Shown here in pieces: positions 17,520 through 25,617 of a stretch of DNA of 64,000 nt (positions are counted from its first letter, which is position 1; each line of letters opens with the position of its first letter). The DNA is from Agrobacterium sp. RAC06 (GTDB lineage Bacteria; Pseudomonadota; Alphaproteobacteria; Rhizobiales; Rhizobiaceae): assembly GCF_001713475.1 (NCBI RefSeq), contig NZ_CP016499.1, positions 1,054,001-1,118,000 of the forward strand, read 5' to 3'. The notes beneath the pieces are model-generated. The model was not told the origin of the DNA, searched no databases, and worked only from the letters and a program-made list of their open reading frames with translations. Both the position numbers and the translations under genes were made by a program.

Positions 17520-17954
17520 ATGACAGTGATGCGACGGCTGGTGACAATTCTGTGCGTAACTCTTTCTGCCATGGCGGCCGAAGCTCAGGAAGGCGGACGC
17601 AAGGCGATTGCCTATGTGCAGGCGCCGGAGATGAGTTCGGGGCTCTGCGCGGAGAAGGATGCGGCCAGCGCCATCGACTGTGCCGTCAAGCAGTGCATCG
17701 AGGGCGGCGGAACGGTCGATGCCTGCGAGGTAAATGCTGTCTGTTCCCCGGGCAACTGGAGCGTCGACATCTTCATGATGGCCGATGGCGGACCGCACTG
17801 GCACAAGTTTTCCTGCGGCTGGCAGACTAGGGAATTGGCGCTGAAGGCCGCAGAGCTTGCCTGCAGCAATGCCAAAGCGGACGGGCTTATCGAATGCACC
17901 GCCGTGCAACTGATCGACGAAGATGGCACGGTGACGGAAGCACCGTTCAACTGA
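17520..17954 (+). CDS. Small exported cysteine-rich protein, unknown function
   Basis: A 144-residue protein with a clear signal peptide (MRRLVTILCVTLSAMAAEA, cleavage after AEA). The mature part has cysteines in SGLCAEKD, AIDCAVKQCIEGGGTVDAC, NAVCSPGNW, FSCGW, ELACSNAKADGLIECTA, nearly all paired in number, which suggests disulfides and export to the periplasm. The pattern of A...A...C...G-G...C resembles DUF4189-type proteins but I am not sure of the family. Residues GNWSVDIFMMADGGPHWHKFSC form the most distinctive core. The ATG at 17520 is used (17529 is possible). It ends at a strong terminator. Confidence 0.7.
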   Translation: MTVMRRLVTILCVTLSAMAAEAQEGGRKAIAYVQAPEMSSGLCAEKDAASAIDCAVKQCIEGGGTVDACEVNAVCSPGNWSVDIFMMADGGPHWHKFSCGWQTRELALKAAELACSNAKADGLIECTAVQLIDEDGTVTEAPFN

Positions 17955-17970
17955 CTGTCGCGCAAGCAAC

Positions 17971-17998
17971 AAAAAAGCCGCTCACTTGAGCGGCTTTT
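17971..17998. terminator. Bidirectional intrinsic terminator
   Basis: A-run, GCCGCTC (17977-17983), loop ACTT, GAGCGGC (17988-17994), then TTTT; on the minus strand the same stem is followed by six Ts. It ends the exported-protein transcript on the plus strand and the gatB-GNAT transcript on the minus strand. The left arm includes the last codons and the stop (17982-17984) of the minus-strand GNAT gene. Confidence 0.9.
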
Positions 17999-18479
17999 CC
18001 ATGATCACAGCCTCGATCCCGCTGTCGGGACCGCCGCAATTCTTGGTACGGTCGACCTCGACGAAGTCATGTGCCTGGTAAAAGGCGATGGCGCCAGCAT
18101 TCTGCGGCTCGACTTCCAGCCGCAGGATCTCGGCATCCGGAAAGCAGGTCTCGATCTCGGCGAAGAGATCGCGACCGATGCCCTGGCGCTGACGGTCCGG
18201 GTGGACATAGAGCTGATGCAGAATGGCGGTCTTGGTCAGCTTCTCGGAGATGGCCGCGAAGGCCATGCCGCCGATCCGCTTGCCGTCGTCGGCGACGAGA
18301 TATTCGCCGCCTTCGACGTGAATGCGCCGCTTGATTTCGGCCGGCGAATGCCAGACCGCGATCAGCTCGGCGACCTTGGCCGGTCCGTAGAACCGGTCAT
18401 AGGTCGCGTGGAAACTCTGCGTCAGCAAGGCGCGAAGCGGTTCTACATCCCGGTCGTTGGCCGTGCGGACGAAGAACAC
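17982..18479 (-). CDS. GNAT-family N-acetyltransferase downstream of gatB
   Basis: A 165-residue acetyltransferase: FVRTANDRDVEPLRALLTQSF at the N-terminus, LHQLYVHPDRQRQGIGRDLFAEIE with the R-Q-G-I-G CoA loop, and LEVEPQNAGAIAFYQAHDF. The GTG start lies five bases after the gatB stop and its ribosome site GAGGAG is the end of gatB itself, so the two are one transcript with coupled translation. The last codons form part of the terminator at 17971-17998. Substrate unknown. Confidence 0.88.
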   Translation of the reverse strand: MFFVRTANDRDVEPLRALLTQSFHATYDRFYGPAKVAELIAVWHSPAEIKRRIHVEGGEYLVADDGKRIGGMAFAAISEKLTKTAILHQLYVHPDRQRQGIGRDLFAEIETCFPDAEILRLEVEPQNAGAIAFYQAHDFVEVDRTKNCGGPDSGIEAVIMEKPLK

Positions 18480-18484
18480 CGATC

Positions 18485-19990
18485 TTACTCCTCGACGATG
18501 CCGAGCTTGGCCTTAACGAGTGCCTGGACAGCCTGCGGATTGGCCTTGCCGCCGGTCGACTTCATCACCTGGCCGACGAACCAGCCGGCGAGTGTCGGCT
18601 TGGCCAGCACCTTGGCGACCTGGTCAGGGTTGGCGGCAATGATCTCGTCGACGGCCTTTTCGATGGCGCCGGTGTCGGTCACCTGCTTCATGCCGCGGCT
18701 CTCGACGATTTCCGCCGGGTCGCCGCCCTCGTTGAATACGATCTCGAAGAGGTCCTTGGCGATCTTGCCGGATATGGTCTCGGCCTTGATCAGGTCGATG
18801 ATGCCGCCGAGCTGAGCGGGCGAAACGGGAGTCTCTTCAATGGCTTTGCCGGCTTTGTTCAAGGCGCCCAGCAGGTCATTGATGACCCAGTTGGCGGCCG
18901 TCTTGCCGTCACGGCCTTCGGCCACGGCTTCGAAATAGTCGGCGATCGCCTTTTCCGAGACGAGCACGGAGGCGTCGTAGACGGAGAGGCCGAGTTCCGC
19001 CACGAAACGCGCCTTCTTGTCGTCGGGCAGCTCGGGAAGCGACTTCTTCAGCTCCTCGACGAAGGCATCGTCGAATTCGAGCGGCAGCAGGTCCGGATCG
19101 GGGAAGTAGCGATAGTCATGCGCATCTTCCTTGGAGCGCATCGAGCGCGTCTCGCCCTTGCCCGGATCGAAGAGACGGGTTTCCTGGTCGATCGTGCCGC
19201 CATCCTCGATGATCGCGATCTGGCGACGGGCCTCATATTCGATGGCCTGGCCGATGAAACGGATCGAGTTGACGTTCTTGATTTCGCAACGCGTGCCGAA
19301 TTCGCCGCCGGGCTTGCGCACGGAGACGTTGACGTCGGCGCGCATCGAGCCTTCGTCCATGTTGCCGTCGCAGGTACCGAGGTAACGCACGATCGAGCGC
19401 AGCTTGGTCATATAGGCCTTGGCTTCGTCCGAGGAGCGCATGTCGGGCTTCGACACGATTTCCATCAGAGCGACGCCGGAGCGGTTCAGGTCGACATAGG
19501 ACATGGTCGGATGCTGGTCGTGCATCGACTTGCCGGCATCCTGCTCCAGATGCAGGCGCTCGATGCCGATCTCGATATCCTCGAACTGGCCCTGACGGTC
19601 GGGGCCGAGCGAGATGATGATCTTGCCCTCGCCGACGATCGGGTCCTTGAACTGCGAGATCTGGTAGCCCTGCGGCAGATCCGGATAGAAGTAGTTCTTG
19701 CGGTCGAAGATCGAGCGCTTGTTGATCTGGGCTTTCAGACCGAGACCGGTGCGCACGGCCTGGGCGACGCATTCCTCGTTTATGACGGGCAGCATGCCGG
19801 GCATGGCGGCATCGACCAGCGAGACATTGGAATTCGGCGCATTGCCGAAGACAGTCGAGGCGCCGGAAAACAGCTTGGAATTCGACATCACCTGGGCATG
19901 GACTTCCATGCCGATGATGACTTCCCAGTCACCGGTGGCACCGGGGATGAAGCGTTTCGGATCGGGCGTGCGGGTGTCTACCAGGGTCAT
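18485..19990 (-). CDS. gatB: Asp-tRNA(Asn)/Glu-tRNA(Gln) amidotransferase subunit B
   Basis: Binds the mischarged tRNA and activates its side chain in the GatCAB complex, giving Asn-tRNA or Gln-tRNA. 501 residues, standard. Signature regions are [43 protein letters not shown], the [23 protein letters not shown] block, [13 protein letters not shown], and [22 protein letters not shown]. The C-terminal tail (about 350-501) is the helical YqeY-like tRNA-binding domain. Its partners gatC and gatA are 4 kb away on the same strand rather than adjacent, with an accessory pocket between them. Confidence 0.97.
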   Translation of the reverse strand: MTLVDTRTPDPKRFIPGATGDWEVIIGMEVHAQVMSNSKLFSGASTVFGNAPNSNVSLVDAAMPGMLPVINEECVAQAVRTGLGLKAQINKRSIFDRKNYFYPDLPQGYQISQFKDPIVGEGKIIISLGPDRQGQFEDIEIGIERLHLEQDAGKSMHDQHPTMSYVDLNRSGVALMEIVSKPDMRSSDEAKAYMTKLRSIVRYLGTCDGNMDEGSMRADVNVSVRKPGGEFGTRCEIKNVNSIRFIGQAIEYEARRQIAIIEDGGTIDQETRLFDPGKGETRSMRSKEDAHDYRYFPDPDLLPLEFDDAFVEELKKSLPELPDDKKARFVAELGLSVYDASVLVSEKAIADYFEAVAEGRDGKTAANWVINDLLGALNKAGKAIEETPVSPAQLGGIIDLIKAETISGKIAKDLFEIVFNEGGDPAEIVESRGMKQVTDTGAIEKAVDEIIAANPDQVAKVLAKPTLAGWFVGQVMKSTGGKANPQAVQALVKAKLGIVEE

Positions 19991-20128
19991 CGGATGCTCG
20001 TGTCATGCGTGGACGTGTTGTCTCGTGAGGTAGAGCAATTGGGCCGAAGGTGCAAGACTTGTGGGATGTTGGCAAAGCGCCCCTCCGTTGACGGAAAAGG
20101 CACAATGACTGGCTAGACTTCGGTCGCC

Positions 20129-20464
20129 ATGCCAACTGACACCGTCCTCACCCTTCTCGCGATCTTTGCCCTGTGGAACGGGATCGTGTTCTGCGTCTAT
20201 GCCTTCGACAAGATTGCGGCCACGCAAGCGGCGTGGCGCGTACGCGAGGACACACTCATCCTGCTTGCGGTTCTCGGTGGCGGCCTGGGCGCCTTTGCCT
20301 GCCAGCGGCTCCTGCGTCACAAGACACGGAAAGCGCCCTTTCCTGTCCTGTTGCCGCTGATGGCGGGGCTGCACATTGTTATCATCCTGCTGATTGCACT
20401 CGTTCCAGACGCGGTCCTTCATACGGCGGACGAGGCTGCTCTTCTTTTGGAACGGCTCATCTAG
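20129..20464 (+). CDS. DUF1294 membrane protein
   Basis: A 111-residue membrane protein. The DUF1294 signature is clear: YAFDKIAATQAAWRVREDTLILLAVLGGGLGAFACQRLLRHKTRK, between hydrophobic helices (about 5-23, 42-60 and 74-95). Elsewhere the domain is sometimes fused to a cold-shock domain; here it stands alone. No function is established. Its last four bases overlap the convergent GNAT gene. A TTGACG at about 20097 followed by CTAGAC may be part of its promoter but the spacing is 19. Confidence 0.85.
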   Translation: MPTDTVLTLLAIFALWNGIVFCVYAFDKIAATQAAWRVREDTLILLAVLGGGLGAFACQRLLRHKTRKAPFPVLLPLMAGLHIVIILLIALVPDAVLHTADEAALLLERLI

Positions 20465-20970
20465 AATTCCTGACCATAGCCGCTGCCGCCAGCATCGGAT
20501 AGTAACTTGGACAGGCCGACCGACTGCACATCGCGATCGAGCTTGGGATTGTAGCTGACGGTAAGCCAGTTCACCTGATAGCCCTTTCTTTCGAAGAACT
20601 TCAGTGCATCGGTGTTCATCGCATGGGTCTGAAGGCGGGCGAGCGGGATGCCTTGTGCCCTGAGTTCATCCTCGACCGCCTCAAGCAAGGCAGTGCCGAG
20701 CCCCTGGCCTTCCAGATCCGGTTCGATCCAGAAATCGGTGATGTTCTCATCCATGTCTTCGCGCGCGGCCCAGCCAGCGAGAACACCGGAGACCTCGACG
20801 ACGGTAATGGTGATCCAGCCATCTTCCGCGAAGCGCGCAAAAGCGTCCCGTGCATTGGCCGCCATTTCCTCCGCCTCGCCGACGGACGCCATGGCCTTGC
20901 GCCAGGCACGCATGCCGACCTCCGTCAGCAGCCTTGCATCATCCTTTCGTGCCTTGCGGATCGTGACCAT
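20461..20970 (-). CDS. GNAT-family N-acetyltransferase (paralogue A)
   Basis: A 169-residue acetyltransferase starting MVTIRKARKDDARLL at 20970, where GAGGTGAGG is just upstream; a longer frame to 21060 lacks a ribosome site. The core is GWAAREDMDENITDFWIEPDLEGQGLGTALLEAVEDELRAQG, with the G-Q-G-L-G CoA loop, then ARLQTHAMNTDALKFFERKGYQ. This closely parallels the gene at 22066-22551 (GW-AR-D, I-D-W-P, G-G-G-AL, E-RA-G, AR-TH-A-N), so the two look like paralogues flanking the YjhX/BrnTA pocket. Substrate unknown. Confidence 0.85.
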   Translation of the reverse strand: MVTIRKARKDDARLLTEVGMRAWRKAMASVGEAEEMAANARDAFARFAEDGWITITVVEVSGVLAGWAAREDMDENITDFWIEPDLEGQGLGTALLEAVEDELRAQGIPLARLQTHAMNTDALKFFERKGYQVNWLTVSYNPKLDRDVQSVGLSKLLSDAGGSGYGQEF

Positions 20971-21066
20971 CCTCACCTCGTCGTTGAGAATAGTAAAACA
21001 TCGGTGATGATTCTTGGCCAGAGCGTGTGACATTGCGGTCATGGACGCCGCAAAGCGCATCGTGAT

Positions 21067-21206
21067 ATCAAAACACTGTCTACAGGAGTTTTGATGTTCG
21101 GTTTGTCCGAGACCCGGTAAAGGCCCTGCCCGCGCCCCTTCGAGGGAGCGATCGGCCAGGGCCAGAAAACGAAGCCCCGACGCCTTCAGGCGCCGGACCC
21201 GTTTTC
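21067..21206 (+). ncRNA. Structured leader of the yjhX-like gene: three hairpins
   Basis: Three hairpins in 140 bases. (1) ATCAAAAC (21067-21074) with GTTTTGAT (21088-21095), with an inner CTGT/ACAG. (2) GGCCCTG (21122-21128) with CAGGGCC (21157-21163), with inner CCG/CGG pairs and a TTCG-type loop. (3) GAAAACG (21165-21171) with CGTTTTC (21200-21206), with inner CCGaCGCC/GGCGcCGG and loop TTCA. An 8-codon reading frame with a strong ribosome site sits between hairpins 1 and 2. The last stem ends in a T-run and could terminate transcription. This looks like an attenuator-type leader or a short sRNA; I cannot match it to a known alphaproteobacterial motif. Confidence 0.6.
21094..21120 (+). CDS. 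Putative 8-residue leader peptide (MFGLSETR)
   Basis: ATG at 21094 to TAA at 21118-21120, reading MFGLSETR. ACAGGAG lies about five bases upstream, the best ribosome site in the neighbourhood and better than that of the yjhX-like gene. It begins in the right arm of hairpin 1, so folding would hide the start, and it ends two bases before hairpin 2. No run of one amino acid marks an obvious sensed residue. Translation is inferred. Confidence 0.4.
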   Translation: MFGLSETR

Positions 21207-21244
21207 ATGCGTGTTTTCAAGCGCGCTTCTCCGGACATCACAAC

Positions 21245-21502
21245 ATGGATATTTCACGCACGGATCAGCGTATCCTTCATCTCATGGCCCAGGGCGGCTG
21301 GATCGAACTTCACCGCGACGACCGCCGCAAGATCGAGAAGGCCCTGTGCTTCTCCCGCGACGGCTGGCTCTATCCCGGCTTCGACGTCGAGCTCTTTCGC
21401 AGGCTGAAACGCCTGAAGGCGATCAGTTCGAAACAGGGCAAGCCCTATCGCATAACTGAACGGGGCTTGAGGCTCGTCAGGGCTGAGCTGGATAACCGGT
21501 GA
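21245..21502 (+). CDS. YjhX-family protein (UPF0386, putative toxin)
   Basis: An 85-residue protein of the YjhX/UPF0386 family: MDISRTDQRILHLMAQGGWIEL at the N-terminus, CFSRDGWLYPGF in the middle and KPYRITERGLRLVRAELDNR at the C-terminus, all matching the E. coli YjhX layout (the DNR end included). The fold is winged-helix-like. In E. coli YjhX has been proposed as a topoisomerase-inhibiting toxin paired with YjhQ, an acetyltransferase; here no adjacent YjhQ is obvious, though a GNAT gene lies divergently 275 bases upstream. It follows the structured leader and precedes brnT by 50 bases. Confidence 0.85.
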   Translation: MDISRTDQRILHLMAQGGWIELHRDDRRKIEKALCFSRDGWLYPGFDVELFRRLKRLKAISSKQGKPYRITERGLRLVRAELDNR

Positions 21503-21517
21503 GCTAGACGCGAGACT

Positions 21518-21546
21518 CTTGCCCGCCACTACATTCGTAGTTACAC
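21518..21546 (+). promoter_or_regulatory. brnTA promoter with operator in the spacer
   Basis: CTTGCC (21518-21523), 17 bases, then TTACAC (21541-21546). The spacer holds the perfect inverted repeat ACTAC-ATTC-GTAGT (21528-21541), a likely site for BrnA, which represses its own operon in studied systems. Transcription would start at about 21553, the first base of the brnT ATG, and no ribosome site is visible, so the message may be leaderless. Confidence 0.5.
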
Positions 21547-21552
21547 TTAAAC

Positions 21553-21837
21553 ATGAACTACGAGTGGGACGCCGCGAAGAATATCACCAACCAGATCAAG
21601 CACGGCATCTCCTTTGAGGAAGCCCGGCTGATCTTCGAGGGCGATGTTCTGACCGGCGTCGATGGGCGTCGCGATTATGGTGAAACCCGCTACATGAGCA
21701 TCGGCGCAATCCAGGGATTGATCGTGATCGCCGTCATACATACAGACCGCGACGGCACCACCCGCATCATCTCAGCCCGTCTCGCGAACCGCAGCGAAAG
21801 GCAAAAGTATCATGACCATCTCGGCCGCTCGTATTAA
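21553..21837 (+). CDS. brnT: BrnT-family ribonuclease toxin
   Basis: A 94-residue RelE-fold toxin. YEWDAAKNITNQIKHGISFEEARLIF is the BrnT signature (W-D-x-x-K-x-x-x-N-x-x-K-H-G-I-x-F), followed by RRDYGETRYMSIGAIQGLIVIAVIH and IISARLANRSERQKYH. Conserved basic residues and the C-terminal R-R/S-E-R-x-x-Y motif fit an mRNA-cleaving active site. It overlaps brnA by 26 bases, with the toxin gene first, the usual BrnTA order. Base composition is slightly less GC-rich than the neighbours, which fits a mobile module inserted between the gat genes. Confidence 0.93.
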   Translation: MNYEWDAAKNITNQIKHGISFEEARLIFEGDVLTGVDGRRDYGETRYMSIGAIQGLIVIAVIHTDRDGTTRIISARLANRSERQKYHDHLGRSY

Positions 21838-22069
21838 GGAGCTTCAGTCCCGTCCGGACGCAGAGATTGATTACAGCGATATCCCGGAACTCGATGACGC
21901 GTTCTTCGAGACGGCCGTCCTCGTGACACCATCCGCTAAAACGCAGATCACGGTTCGGCTCGATAGCGACGTGCTTGACTGGTTTCGACAGCAGGGCAAG
22001 GGGTATCAGACGCGGATGAATGCGGTATTGAAGGCCTATATGGAAAGCCAGCGTCGGCGCTCGCGCTAA
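21812..22069 (+). CDS. brnA: BrnA-family antitoxin and repressor
   Basis: An 85-residue antitoxin. The N-terminal half binds the toxin (SAARIKELQSRPDAEIDYSDIPELDDAFFETA) and the C-terminal half is a ribbon-helix-helix DNA-binding domain (KTQITVRLDSDVLDWFRQQG, then YQTRMNAVLKAYMES). It starts inside the last codons of brnT and ends by overlapping the convergent GNAT gene by four bases. It probably represses the operon through the ACTAC-N4-GTAGT repeat at 21528-21541. Confidence 0.93.
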   Translation: MTISAARIKELQSRPDAEIDYSDIPELDDAFFETAVLVTPSAKTQITVRLDSDVLDWFRQQGKGYQTRMNAVLKAYMESQRRRSR

Positions 22070-22551
22070 AACACCAGCTGCATCTTCACCTTGTCGACCG
22101 CCATGCCCATGGACGGCGAGTGCTGCATGCCGCGCCAGACGATGGTGAAGCCCAGATCCTTGTAGAGCCGGATCGCAGCTTCGTTGGCGGCGTGCGTGTC
22201 GATCCGTGCGCGTTTCAAACCTTCGGCGCGCATCTCGCGCAGCAGCCTCGAGACGAGCGCCGAGCCGATGCCGAGGCCCTGATGGGCGGGGCTGACCCAA
22301 AGATCGGAGATGTAGTCGCGCGCACCGTCACGGGCGATCCAGCCCGCAATTTCGTCGCCGAGTTCACCGATGGTGATCAGGCTGTAATGCTCCTGGGCAA
22401 AACGGCGGAAGCTCAGGCGAATGCGAACCATCATGTCGACGCCGAAGGCATTCAGCACGGGGTTGGCGGCCCAGGCGTCGAAACCGACACGGCCGACGCT
22501 ATCCGCATCGGCCGCTGTCATGTCACGGATGACGAAGTCCTTTACCACCAC
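22066..22551 (-). CDS. GNAT-family N-acetyltransferase overlapping gatA (paralogue B)
   Basis: A 161-residue acetyltransferase whose start lies 10 bases inside the end of gatA, so it is translated from the gatCA transcript. The core reads [45 protein letters not shown], with CoA loop Q-G-L-G-I-G, then [21 protein letters not shown]. It is similar throughout to the gene at 20461-20970. Substrate unknown; the repeated linkage of GNAT genes to gat genes here (see also 17982-18479) is noted as a finding. Confidence 0.88.
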   Translation of the reverse strand: MVVKDFVIRDMTAADADSVGRVGFDAWAANPVLNAFGVDMMVRIRLSFRRFAQEHYSLITIGELGDEIAGWIARDGARDYISDLWVSPAHQGLGIGSALVSRLLREMRAEGLKRARIDTHAANEAAIRLYKDLGFTIVWRGMQHSPSMGMAVDKVKMQLVF

Positions 22552-24023
22552 TTGGCCGGCGTGAACTTGCCGGCAGCCTGTTCGATGACATGGGCCGTCT
22601 TGAAGAGGGTTTCCTCCTCGAAGGGCTTGCCGATGACCTGAAGACCGAGTGGCAGGCCCTTGGCATCGAGGCCGGCGGGGACAGAGATGCCCGGCAGACC
22701 GGCCATGTTGAGCGTGATGCTGAAGACGTCCTGCTGATACATCTTGACCGGATCGGCCGCGAGTTCCTTGTCGCCGATCGCGAAGGCAGACGACGGCGTG
22801 ATCGGCGTCAGGATTGCGTCGACGCCGGCTTCGAAAGCGAGTTCGAAGTCGCGCTTGATCAGCGTGCGGACCTTCTGGGCCTTCAGATAGTAGGCGTCGT
22901 AGTAGCCGGCGGACAGCACATAGGTGCCGATCATGATGCGACGCTGGACTTCCTTGCCGAAGCCTGCCGCGCGCGTCTTCTCGTACATGTCGACGATGTC
23001 CTTGCCGTCGACGCGCAGACCGTAACGAACGCCGTCATAGCGGGCGAGGTTTGACGAGGCTTCGGCGGGTGCCACGATGTAATAGGCAGGCAGCGCGTAT
23101 TTCGTGTGCGGCAGGGAAATATCGACGATCTCGGCGCCGGCCTCCTTGAGCCAGGCAATGCCCTGTTGCCAGAGGGCCAGGACCTCTTCCGACATGCCTT
23201 CGATATGGTATTCCTTGGGAATGCCGATCTTCATGCCCTTCACCGAGCCGCCGATGGCCTTTTCGTAGTCCGGAACCGGCAGGTCGACAGAAGTCGTATC
23301 CTTCGGGTCAACGCTGGCCATGGATTTCAGAAGGATCGCAGCATCGCGGACGTCGCGGGCGATGGGACCGGCCTGATCGAGCGACGAGGCAAAGGCGACG
23401 ATGCCGAAACGCGAGCAGCGGCCGTAAGTCGGCTTGATGCCGACGGTGCCGGTCAGAGCAGCCGGCTGGCGGATCGAGCCGCCGGTGTCGGTTGCCGTAG
23501 CACCGGCGCAGAGATGCGCAGCAACGGCTGCGGCAGAGCCACCGGAGGAGCCGCCGGGAACCAGCTTCTCATCCGACCCCTTGGCCTTCCACGGGTTGAC
23601 GGCAGGACCGTAATAGGAGCTCTCGTTCGACGAGCCCATGGCGAATTCGTCCATGTTGAGCTTGCCGAGCATGACAGCGCCGGCATCCCAGAGGTTCTGG
23701 GTCACGGTCGATTCATACTTCGGCTTGAAGCCGTCGAGGATGTGGCTGCAGGCCTGGGTATGCACGTCGCGGGTGGCGTAGAGATCCTTGACGCCGAGCG
23801 GAATGCCTTCGAGCACACCGGCCTTGCCATCCGCGATGCGGGCGTCGGATGCCTTCGCCATGTCGCGGGCAACATCCGGGGTCACGGCGACATAGGCGTT
23901 CAGATCGTTATTCGCACCCTCGATCGCGGCGAGATAGGCGTCCGTCAGTTCGACGGCCTTGATCTCCTTGGCGGCGAGTTTCGCGCGGGCTTCGGCGATG
24001 GTGAGGCTGATCAATTCGCTCAT
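22542..24023 (-). CDS. gatA: Asp-tRNA(Asn)/Glu-tRNA(Gln) amidotransferase subunit A
   Basis: The glutaminase of GatCAB, which releases ammonia for the tRNA-bound substrate. 493 residues with the amidase signature. The Ser-cisSer-Lys triad is visible: Lys in [14 protein letters not shown], and the serines in [16 protein letters not shown] and [16 protein letters not shown]. It lies 78 bases downstream of gatC, and a GNAT gene overlaps its 3' end. A standard member of the family. Confidence 0.97.
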   Translation of the reverse strand: MSELISLTIAEARAKLAAKEIKAVELTDAYLAAIEGANNDLNAYVAVTPDVARDMAKASDARIADGKAGVLEGIPLGVKDLYATRDVHTQACSHILDGFKPKYESTVTQNLWDAGAVMLGKLNMDEFAMGSSNESSYYGPAVNPWKAKGSDEKLVPGGSSGGSAAAVAAHLCAGATATDTGGSIRQPAALTGTVGIKPTYGRCSRFGIVAFASSLDQAGPIARDVRDAAILLKSMASVDPKDTTSVDLPVPDYEKAIGGSVKGMKIGIPKEYHIEGMSEEVLALWQQGIAWLKEAGAEIVDISLPHTKYALPAYYIVAPAEASSNLARYDGVRYGLRVDGKDIVDMYEKTRAAGFGKEVQRRIMIGTYVLSAGYYDAYYLKAQKVRTLIKRDFELAFEAGVDAILTPITPSSAFAIGDKELAADPVKMYQQDVFSITLNMAGLPGISVPAGLDAKGLPLGLQVIGKPFEEETLFKTAHVIEQAAGKFTPAKWW

Positions 24024-24101
24024 GGTCGGTTCACTTCAAACTGTCGGCGGGCCGGCAGGCCCTCAAGAAACGGGAGGCGCTCTTAGGATGCGGACGGCGT
24101 C

Positions 24102-24389
24102 TTATTCGACGACCTTCGGCACCTGGAAGAAATTGCGATCGGTGGCCGGCGCATTGGCGACGATGTCGTCGGCCTTGTTACCGTCGGTGACGACGTCTTC
24201 ACGCTTCTTCATGGCCATGGGGGTGACCGAGGTCATCGGCTCGACACCGGTCACATCCACTTCGTCGAGCTGCTCGACGAAACCGAGAATGCCATTCAAT
24301 TCCCCGGTCATGCGTGCAGCATCCTCCTCGCTGACAGCGATGCGGGCAAGGCGCGCGACGCGCTTGACGGTGGCGAGGTCAACAGACAT
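24102..24389 (-). CDS. gatC: Asp-tRNA(Asn)/Glu-tRNA(Gln) amidotransferase subunit C
   Basis: A 95-residue protein that wraps around GatA and GatB and holds the complex together. [27 protein letters not shown] opens with the GatC signature (V-x-x-x-A-x-L-A-R-I/L), followed by [26 protein letters not shown]. The ATG at 24389 is used because GGAGAA precedes it; a longer frame to 24446 has no such site and an atypical N-terminus. First gene of the gatC-gatA-GNAT transcript. Confidence 0.95.
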   Translation of the reverse strand: MSVDLATVKRVARLARIAVSEEDAARMTGELNGILGFVEQLDEVDVTGVEPMTSVTPMAMKKREDVVTDGNKADDIVANAPATDRNFFQVPKVVE

Positions 24390-24455
24390 GGCATTCTCCG
24401 GATAAGCTGTTTTCTTCGCTATAATGGCCGTCAAGCGCCGAAGCAACGGGGTTTG

Positions 24456-25160
24456 TCAGACCTCGATGGCCGTTCCGGCCTGCGGGGTCGCCACACGGGT
24501 GCGCGTTCCATCCATGCCGGCGACGAATTTCTCCGGCGTCTGGTCGATGATCGGGAAGGAGCCGTAGTGGCAGGGTATCGCCGTCTTGAAGTCGAAGAAG
24601 CGCTGGCAGGCCAGTGCCGCCACCGCGCCGCCCATGGTGAAACGGTCGCCGATCGGGACGATGCCGACATCGGGCTGATGCAATTCGTGGATCAGCTTCA
24701 TGTCGGAAAAGATGTCGGTGTCGCCCATGTGGAGCACCGAAGCTTCGTCGTCGAAATGCATCATCAAGCCGTTGGCATTGCCAAGCGCGTGCGACACGCC
24801 GTCTTCGGTGATCTGAGCGGAGGAATGCAGGGCGTTGGTGAAGGTCACCGTGAAGCCCTCGAAATGGATGGTACCGCCGGTATTGCCCATTTCCAGCTTG
24901 TCGACACCCTTGGAGCCAAGCCAGGCGGCGAGATCGGCATTGGCGAGGACGGTCGCGCCGGTTTCCTGGGCAAGCTGGACCGTATCGCCGACATGGTCGC
25001 CGTGACCGTGGGTGAGCAGAATATGCGTGACCCCCTTGGTCATTTCCTTGCGGTCGAGACCGGCGAAGCCTGGATTGTGGGTCAGAAAGGGATCGATGAG
25101 GATCGATGCCTTGGCTGAATCGAGACGGAAGGCGGCGTGGCCGAGCCAGGTGATTTTCAT
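24456..25160 (-). CDS. UPF0173 metal-dependent hydrolase
   Basis: A 234-residue metallo-beta-lactamase-fold hydrolase. The zinc motif is [13 protein letters not shown] (H51, H53, D55, H56), with [12 protein letters not shown] at the N-terminus and the downstream ligand in [13 protein letters not shown] and [15 protein letters not shown]. This is the UPF0173 layout (YtkL-like). Substrate unknown. It lies 66 bases upstream of gatC on the same strand, and might be transcribed with it. Confidence 0.92.
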   Translation of the reverse strand: MKITWLGHAAFRLDSAKASILIDPFLTHNPGFAGLDRKEMTKGVTHILLTHGHGDHVGDTVQLAQETGATVLANADLAAWLGSKGVDKLEMGNTGGTIHFEGFTVTFTNALHSSAQITEDGVSHALGNANGLMMHFDDEASVLHMGDTDIFSDMKLIHELHQPDVGIVPIGDRFTMGGAVAALACQRFFDFKTAIPCHYGSFPIIDQTPEKFVAGMDGTRTRVATPQAGTAIEV

Positions 25161-25307
25161 GCGTTGAGTCTCCGGTCCTTGAATATGGTCTGCAATATAT
25201 GGCGAGCCGCTCCGTCGGCAACGGGCGCGCCGAGTTGCTTCTATGCCTATGCTGGTCTAAGCGACCAGCATGACAGCCGTAGCGCTGAGTGCAAGAAAGG
25301 AACCACC

Positions 25308-25604
25308 ATGGCCGATGACGACTACGTGTATGACGAGGCGACCGGCGAATGGCGTCCGGCGTCCGAAGTTGCAGCGGCAGCCGCGGCCAAGCCCGTCGCC
25401 CGTGACGCCTCCGGGACCGAACTTGCCGATGGCGATTCGGTGGTGCTGATCAAGGATCTCAAAGTGAAGGGTGCCGGCCAGACGCTGAAGCAGGGCACTG
25501 TTATCCGCTCAATCAGACTGACGGATGATCCCGAGGAAATCGACTGCCGCTTTGACGGGATCAAGGGCCTGGTGCTCAGAACCGAATTCGTACGCAAGCG
25601 TTGA
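25308..25604 (+). CDS. PhnA/YjdM-like small protein lacking the zinc ribbon
   Basis: A 98-residue protein. The C-terminal half is the PhnA (YjdM) SH3-like domain: [39 protein letters not shown] ... [21 protein letters not shown]. Full-length PhnA proteins carry a four-cysteine zinc ribbon first; here that part is replaced by [23 protein letters not shown] with no cysteine at all, yet the WRPASE-like segment recalls the end of the ribbon. Despite the historic name there is no evidence of phosphonate use. GAAAGGA lies nine bases before the ATG at 25308. Confidence 0.82.
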   Translation: MADDDYVYDEATGEWRPASEVAAAAAAKPVARDASGTELADGDSVVLIKDLKVKGAGQTLKQGTVIRSIRLTDDPEEIDCRFDGIKGLVLRTEFVRKR

Positions 25605-25617
25605 TCGGCAAGACAAG

